A program made the translations under genes and the position numbers. The notes under the pieces were generated by a model that saw nothing but the letters and a program-made list of their open reading frames with translations, ran no database searches and had not been told where the DNA came from. A stretch of 64,000 nt of DNA from Telopea speciosissima (taxonomy: Eukaryota > Streptophyta > Magnoliopsida > Proteales > Proteaceae): contig NC_057925.1 in NCBI RefSeq assembly GCF_018873765.1, forward strand, positions 49,116,010 to 49,180,009. The letters run 5' to 3'. Below are positions 58,535 to 64,000 of this stretch, in pieces. Each line of letters starts with the position of its first letter. The stretch's first letter is position 1.

Positions 58535-59775
58535 TTTTTATTCAACTCTTCAAAGCATAGTCAGATAAGATATCATCTAGATTGAAATCTTTCAGAACCA
58601 TATTGTGTAATTTAATTTTATTGTCTTGTGCATGCAAATGACTGAAACAATGAAACCAAATTGTTCAAAATGACTTGAATTTAGAGAACCTTTCTAAGGT
58701 AGGGAATTATGTGCGGGATACTATTCCAAATCAAAACCCATTTTTTCAATTTGAATTCAGCATTAAGAATGTTGGTTTCGTTCAAATACTTGGCCTTGAA
58801 TAAGATTCACTATAAGGAGAAGTGTCTCTTTTTTTTTATTTACAAACTAAGAGGGGAGGTGCCCAAATACATGGCATGATTGGCCAATTCAGAAATCCAA
58901 AGTATAAAGCAAAAATATCACTTGTACTTAAAATGAAAATTTGGCCAATTGATAGATACATGATAAACCAAACAATTTTTTAGGTAGATTTAGGATGAAT
59001 CCAATTGATAGACTCAGGATAACCAAACATTTATTTGAGAAGATTCATGTCACAGAATCAAGGTGACCAAGCAGTTAATTTGGTACGATAACGGTTCCAT
59101 CGATAGTCTCTCTATGGAAGTACCACCAATATTGATACATGGACCCATAGATTTACACAACCAAACACTACCTTAAAGATTCTTTGATTATAAGGCCTAG
59201 ACACGTAACTCCATTCCCTCCCATGGGGCAAGGCTTTTTCTTTTTACCTTTTCAACTCTCTTTTTATGATGGAGATTAAAGATCCCAATTTATTAGTTGA
59301 ATAAGGGTGCTAGCATACCTAATGATACCAAGGTATCAGGCTGGCATGCCCCTATCTAATAACAGTAGTCCCTAATACAACGGGAAAAGGTTGGGTATGC
59401 TAGCGGTACACCATATGCTAATACCCTATTTGTCTATCTCTCTCTCTTCCTCCCTTTGAGGGATAAGGGAGTCATTTCAAAGTGAAGAAGAGAGAGAGAC
59501 AGACACATAGGGTGCTAGCGCGCATATCCATCCATACCCCTAATACAATATGACATTTGGCTGTCCTTACAAATTAACACATTAATTAGACTCATTCTAA
59601 ACTATATGATCTACACAACGTAGTGTAAAAGTAAAAGTAATACATGTATGAAGACATTTGAATCAAATCAGAACAAACTATCATGGCAAAATAAAACCCT
59701 TTTCCTACTACTACTACTATTGCTACTGCTACTACTAATCAAGGGTGATCGATGATTTAATGAAAGGAATTCCAT

Positions 59776-61039
59776 TCATTCTCTACTAATAACCCTGGTA
59801 CCAACCCGATCAAGCTTGTGAACCATTGCAGAAGCCTTCAAACCTCCTCCATGGTTGAGGAAAGCTTCAACCATTCTATATCCAATCTCTTTACCTTTCT
59901 CCATATCATCAATAACTGCAACTATAACCTTAGGCCCAACCAACTTACACCCAAATGCTCCTTCCTCCAATGCTACTTTCATCACCTTTGCAAGGCCAGG
60001 AATTTTTTATTTACTCTCCTCCATAACCTTCTCTAGATAATCATCATCATCATCACTGACCCTGTTTTTAATTATTCTACACCTCATTGCTTTCCCCTCG
60101 GCCGTCTCGCGTATCACTTCAAAACCAGGAATTAGTGGTGCATTCTGCCCCCAGTACTCACTCGAATGAGGCTTCGTCTTCGTCTTCGCATAATCTTTGT
60201 GTGTTTCCTTTATAGATGCCCCCATCTCTTGTCTACACGAGTTCTCAATTTCGATTTCTGGGTTCACAAAAATGAAAAAACAATTCTTTCTCAGCCGGAA
60301 ATTCAAGAGGATTTATTTCAAGAGGAGATAGGTGTCTGTGGATCATCACAAAACTTCCCATGATCACTGTCATTAAATTACCGATGAAGAAGACTTGATA
60401 ATCGGGGTCCTCCCATTCCATTAAACTCAGTCCATCGACACCCGCCTGAATTAATTCTGAGACCGACAATTTCCGGCCGAAAAGCTCATTAACAGCAACA
60501 AGAACTGCAGCATCAGTAGCAGCTTTGGATTCAATACTCCATGACGGTGGTAATCCCTTCTCTATAGAGAGGGAAAGACCGACGGTTTTGATTCCCAGCT
60601 TTGTCATGACTTGTAAAGCGGCGGAACTAATTTCAGGATAATATCCCTTGGGTATAACGCCATTAATGTCAGAGATTGCTGGCATTCCAGGAGTAACCTC
60701 TGGATCAATGCGAACGGAAACATAATTGCCGATACTGCCATCGATGGCGCAATTGATCTGATTCTGATTAGAGCCCGGGCTCACGTTTGCTATTGTAGCT
60801 GGAGCAAAGGATTTCACATAAGAGAATATTGGTTCCGGCTCAATTTTGAAGGCTGTCAATGGCCGATCATAATAAGAATTGCGTCTGAATGTCGTCGTTG
60901 ATAGCAGAGAAGAGTAATTACATCTAAAACTAATAAGGGTAGGAAGAGTTTTGGGTAGATAGTAGTGATGATAGGATTTTCTTGTTAGAGAAGGGATACA
61001 GATGATGATGATCGACTTCAAACTGATGAACCTCGCCAT
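59776..61039 (-). pseudogene. Homoserine-kinase-like pseudogene, copy D
   Basis: Nearly identical to copy A over its whole length and flanks. Two disabling changes are seen: one extra A in a run near 60274-60280, which shifts the frame after LEFPAEKELFF, and a TCA-to-TAA stop at 60007-60009 in the SKIPGL segment. It also has SPG where copy A has GPG in motif 1 and one fewer Asp in the acidic run. The degenerate P-loop GLPPSWSIESKAATDAA is the same as in copy A, so that loss predates the duplication. Confidence 0.85.
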
Positions 61040-61434
61040 TAATTCCCCCAGACCTTCAAATTCAGGTAGAAACCGTAGTTTTGCAGAGTCGGCGGCGATT
61101 TGGTGTTTAGGGTTTTTTTTTTTTCTTGCAGAAGTGGAAAACTAACAATACGGCGGGAGGAAGAGAGAGAGAGAGAGGGAGGGAGGGGAGGGGAGGGGAA
61201 GGGAAGGGAAGTTTAGGGTTTTTTGTTTTTTCAGAAGAGGAAAACTAACAATATTACGGCGAAAGGGAGGTAGGGAGGGAGGAGTGATTTCTCTTTGTAT
61301 TATAAATCTTTTGGGATTGATTCTTTTTGTACTATATCTTTCATAATAGAATAGAATCACTCTAAGTATCCGGTTCCTCATTATTTTCTTTCTTTCTCTC
61401 ATCATAATAGAATAGAATCACTTTAATAAAGGAA

Positions 61435-61547
61435 CCGTGCGGCGCAGCACCGCCCATATGTGCACGGTGGGGCCCATTATGCACACATGGGCGGTGCTGC
61501 GCCGCACGATGCGCATAGCACCACCCCCAGTATTGGGGGCGATAATT
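61435..61547. mobile_element. Foldback element 1, right copy, shortened
   Basis: Matches 14195-14361 but lacks the outer part of the left arm. The inner palindrome gtgcggcgcagcaccgccca / tgggcggtgctgcgccgcac remains. Confidence 0.65.
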
Positions 61548-61620
61548 TTCCTAAAATCTCTCATATTTCATGCATGGGAAACTTATTATTTAATTACGTA
61601 ACTATCATCCATGAAATCTA

Positions 61621-61782
61621 GATCCTCTACTGTCGAGCTGCCCGGCAGGACCGTGTTACTTAGACACGATGCCGCATGCAATGTCCGCCTTACCCCTGCC
61701 CAAGTGGAGGTAAGGCGGTCATTGTACACAACACCGTGTCTGGGCAGCACGGTGCTGCCGGGCAGCTCTGCAATAGAGGATC
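61621..61782. mobile_element. Foldback element 2, right copy
   Basis: Matches 14434-14607 with a centre about 12 bp shorter. Outer arms gatcctctactg and caatagaggatc. Confidence 0.7.
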
Positions 61783-62030
61783 CAAATTGCTTGCATATAT
61801 CTTCCTTCTTCTAATCGAAAACAAAAATTGCATATATCGTCCTTTCTTCAACGCAATCTTACAATTAAGGAATGCAATTAGATTTAAGACTTTAATTCCC
61901 TTAACTAATTATTGAATGGGTATCACTTACTTAGAAGTTAGAATCAAAACAATGAGATATCTAGTAGGTCGGTAGGTCCCTAACACTTAATAGATCATGT
62001 CAGTGACACGGATATGGATTCTCTGCCATT

Positions 62031-62102
62031 CTGCAGGGTGTGCGGTGCACATGGCACACATGGCCTCTACTGTGCCGCAGATGTGCATAGCACACCCTGC
62101 AG
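62031..62102. mobile_element. Foldback element 3, right copy
   Basis: Matches 14855-14926; ctgcagggtgtgcggtgcac pairs with the inverse at the right end. Confidence 0.65.
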
Positions 62103-62574
62103 TACAACAGAGGTTTGTTAGTTAGAAACATGTCCTCGACATAAATCCAAACTTCCCTTAACAAAATTACTTGGACCAATGGATAGCTAAGGAAAAAGGA
62201 AAGGAACATAAATACAGGACCGTTTTCTTTTCCTAAATGAATGAAGTTCCTTTCCCTAGTCTCTGTAAGTTTCGGTTTGGAAAATTTTACTTCACAAAAT
62301 TTGAATTTTAAAATTTTACATGTTGAAAAGTTTTCCAATGTTTGTTTTTTGGTGGAAAAGTTTTCCCTAGGCTCTGTTCATTTCCGTTTGTTTAAAACTT
62401 CTATTTCTTTGTCATGTTTCAATTTTAAATTTTTTTTTTTTTTTAATATTTCTGTTACTAGATCAAATTTCTAGACAAAAAAAATTGTGCAACCCATAAT
62501 ATTTTTTATTTCTGGGCCAGAAAAGAAACAAATACATTTGTTATGCACAATGATTTTTGTTCCCGGAACTCTTA

Positions 62575-62715
62575 TAAAAAGAGCGCCATAGTGCACAAGG
62601 TTCCCACTGCTGCAGGGTCTGGGAGGGGCAAATGTACGTAACCTTATCCCTTGCTTCTTAGGAGAGACTATTTAAAAGTTTTGAATCCGGAACCAACAAG
62701 TTGCAACAACGCAAT
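62575..62715 (-). mobile_element. Au-type SINE, right copy
   Basis: Same degenerate Au SINE as at 15400-15540, with the gggaggggcaaatgtacgta segment slightly closer to the family form. Confidence 0.75.
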
Positions 62716-62753
62716 TTATAAATTTTCAAAAACGCCATTGAATACTCAAAAAT

Positions 62754-62905
62754 TTGGTGGAGGTGATGGTGGTGGTGGCAGTGCTGGCAATGGTGGAGGA
62801 GGAGGTGGTGGTGACAATGCTGGTGGTAGAGGTGGAGGTGGAGGTGTTGGTAGTAGTGGTAACAATGGAGATGGTGGTGGTAGAAATGGTGGTGGTTGAA
62901 GTTAC
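62754..62905 (+). repeat. (GGT)n-type simple repeat, right copy
   Basis: A shorter version of 15581-15755. Confidence 0.85.
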
Positions 62906-63140
62906 ATTGGAGGCGGTGTTTTATTTTGAACGTGAAATTAATGCTTTGCCAAGCAAATAAACCATTGTCTCATTAAAGAGCAACTACCCCTCCCCCCCCC
63001 CCCCTTTTATTTTTCCCTTTTGTTTCTGAAACAGAGAATGTTCCTAATTAAAGCTTTTGTTTCTTTATTTTTCATAAATATTTTGTAACTTGTTCATTCT
63101 TAGGAACCAAAAAAAAAATAGAGAAATAGAGAAACAAAGT

Positions 63141-63524
63141 GCCCGCTTGATAACCTTACGGGTGTTTCTGTTCTGGTTATGTGCTGAGCAACAGCAAAAC
63201 AATTTTTTCATTTTCTATGCTGAGAAAACGTTTTTGACCCGCTTGGTAAACCTGTTCTTGGAAAGAAGCGAAACTTTTTTTTTTTTTTTTTTAAAAAATC
63301 AACAAAAAGATATGTTTGGCACACTTTTCCAATTTTCAGCCAAGAAACGACAAACCATGTCCAACATGTTCTGTCAAAAGTCTTCCAGGGAGCATAAATT
63401 TTGATTTATGTTTTCAAAAACAGTCACAAAAAGCACTTCGTTATCAAGTGATTTTTAGGTGTTTTTCCGTTTCTCAGAACGAAAAAACATCAGAAACTGT
63501 TTCTCGTAAGGTTATCAAGCGGGC
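63141..63524. mobile_element. TIR-type MITE, right copy
   Basis: Same element as 15997-16354, with perfect 20-bp ends gcccgcttgataaccttacg and its complement. About 28 bp more interior sequence next to the right end (cagaacgaaaaaacatcaga) make the inner arms more symmetrical, so the left copy has probably lost these bases. Confidence 0.8.
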
Positions 63525-64000
63525 TCAAAAGTATTATCATGTCGGGCCAAATAGTGAAATCATTGAAGAGAAAGCAAACACATTAGATCCTATCTTTGTG
63601 GTGTTAAGAAGGGGTTTTCCCATCTTCAAAGATCTCAAAAGAAAAAAAGAATAATGCGAATTTGTCAGTACGCTGACATTTGTGGTGTGATTCCCCCTTT
63701 TTGCGACATCGTGGGAGGTACACTATGGTGCCGTGGTTGGGATGTTGGGGCGTTGTTGTTGGGACACCGCAGGAGGTAAAACCTTTCAACTTTAGCTCCA
63801 ATTTTGGGGTTTTTGAGTAAGTCCGGTTTTTGGATTGTGATGTCGATGATCGTCTGTGTCCTATTGTCGTTATTTACCGGGAGGGGTGGTCAATTTCCAG
63901 TGTCTACACTTTTGTACAACCACGAGAAGGGATTTCTATATTTCGCATCTAATTAAATTGTGTTGTGAGAATATGAAATCCCTTCTATGAATTATTAGAA

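Larger units (their letters stand above)
56945..64000. repeat. Right copy, second part, of the A/D duplication
   Basis: Matches 9651-16840 almost throughout and runs to the window end. It lacks the SINE at 10263-10434 and the tail insertion at 10080. In place of 10095-10235 it has about 330 bp of other sequence (57375-57705). Confidence 0.92.

Overview
The window is nuclear DNA from a flowering plant. It has GT/AG introns, relatives of plant-type genes (PFK2, homoserine kinase, group C bZIP, sulfotransferase, DDX3-type helicase), an Au-type SINE, hAT and Mutator-type elements and Ty3/gypsy elements of the Tat type. The AT-rich intergenic background is broken by GC-rich retroelement LTRs. I cannot name the species. 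No bacterial or organellar gene organisation is seen.

Layout. 0.9-6.3 kb: two minus-strand host genes with introns, a BMT5/DUF2431 methyltransferase-type gene and a PFK2-type phosphofructokinase, each carrying a frame break. 7.0-9.6 kb: LTR-like sequence, a SINE-like dimer and a solo gypsy LTR. 9.65-16.84 kb: block A, with an intact homoserine-kinase-like reading frame (12452-13723), a tRNA-like gene, SINEs and foldback elements. 19.2-22.4 kb: block B, with a second intact homoserine-kinase-like frame (20195-21577). 22.4-30.4 kb: a Mutator-type element with a 9-bp target duplication that carries a sulfotransferase fragment and has itself been entered by a gypsy element. 31.5-33.1 kb: a solo LTR and a copia gag fragment. 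33.6-38.1 kb: block C, a relative of block B with only the last third of the kinase-like gene, a helicase fragment and a truncated LINE. 39.7-64 kb: block D, a relative of 7.5-16.8 kb that contains about 15.7 kb absent from the left copy (bZIP remnant, an 11-kb gypsy element, a possible gene at 55.3-56.4 kb) and a broken kinase-like copy (59776-61039).

The core story is a four-member cluster of homoserine-kinase-like genes, all on the minus strand, made by at least two duplication events. Two members keep long open frames but have lost most GHMP-kinase signature residues and share an internal duplication of the C-terminal module. They look like pseudoenzymes or recently neofunctionalised paralogues rather than working homoserine kinases. 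The other two carry a stop at the same codon. The duplicated blocks also give clean filled-site/empty-site pairs that date a SINE and a solo LTR relative to the duplication.

The genes do not form an operon or an obvious pathway. All calls come from reading the sequence and remembered family motifs; no database search was run.
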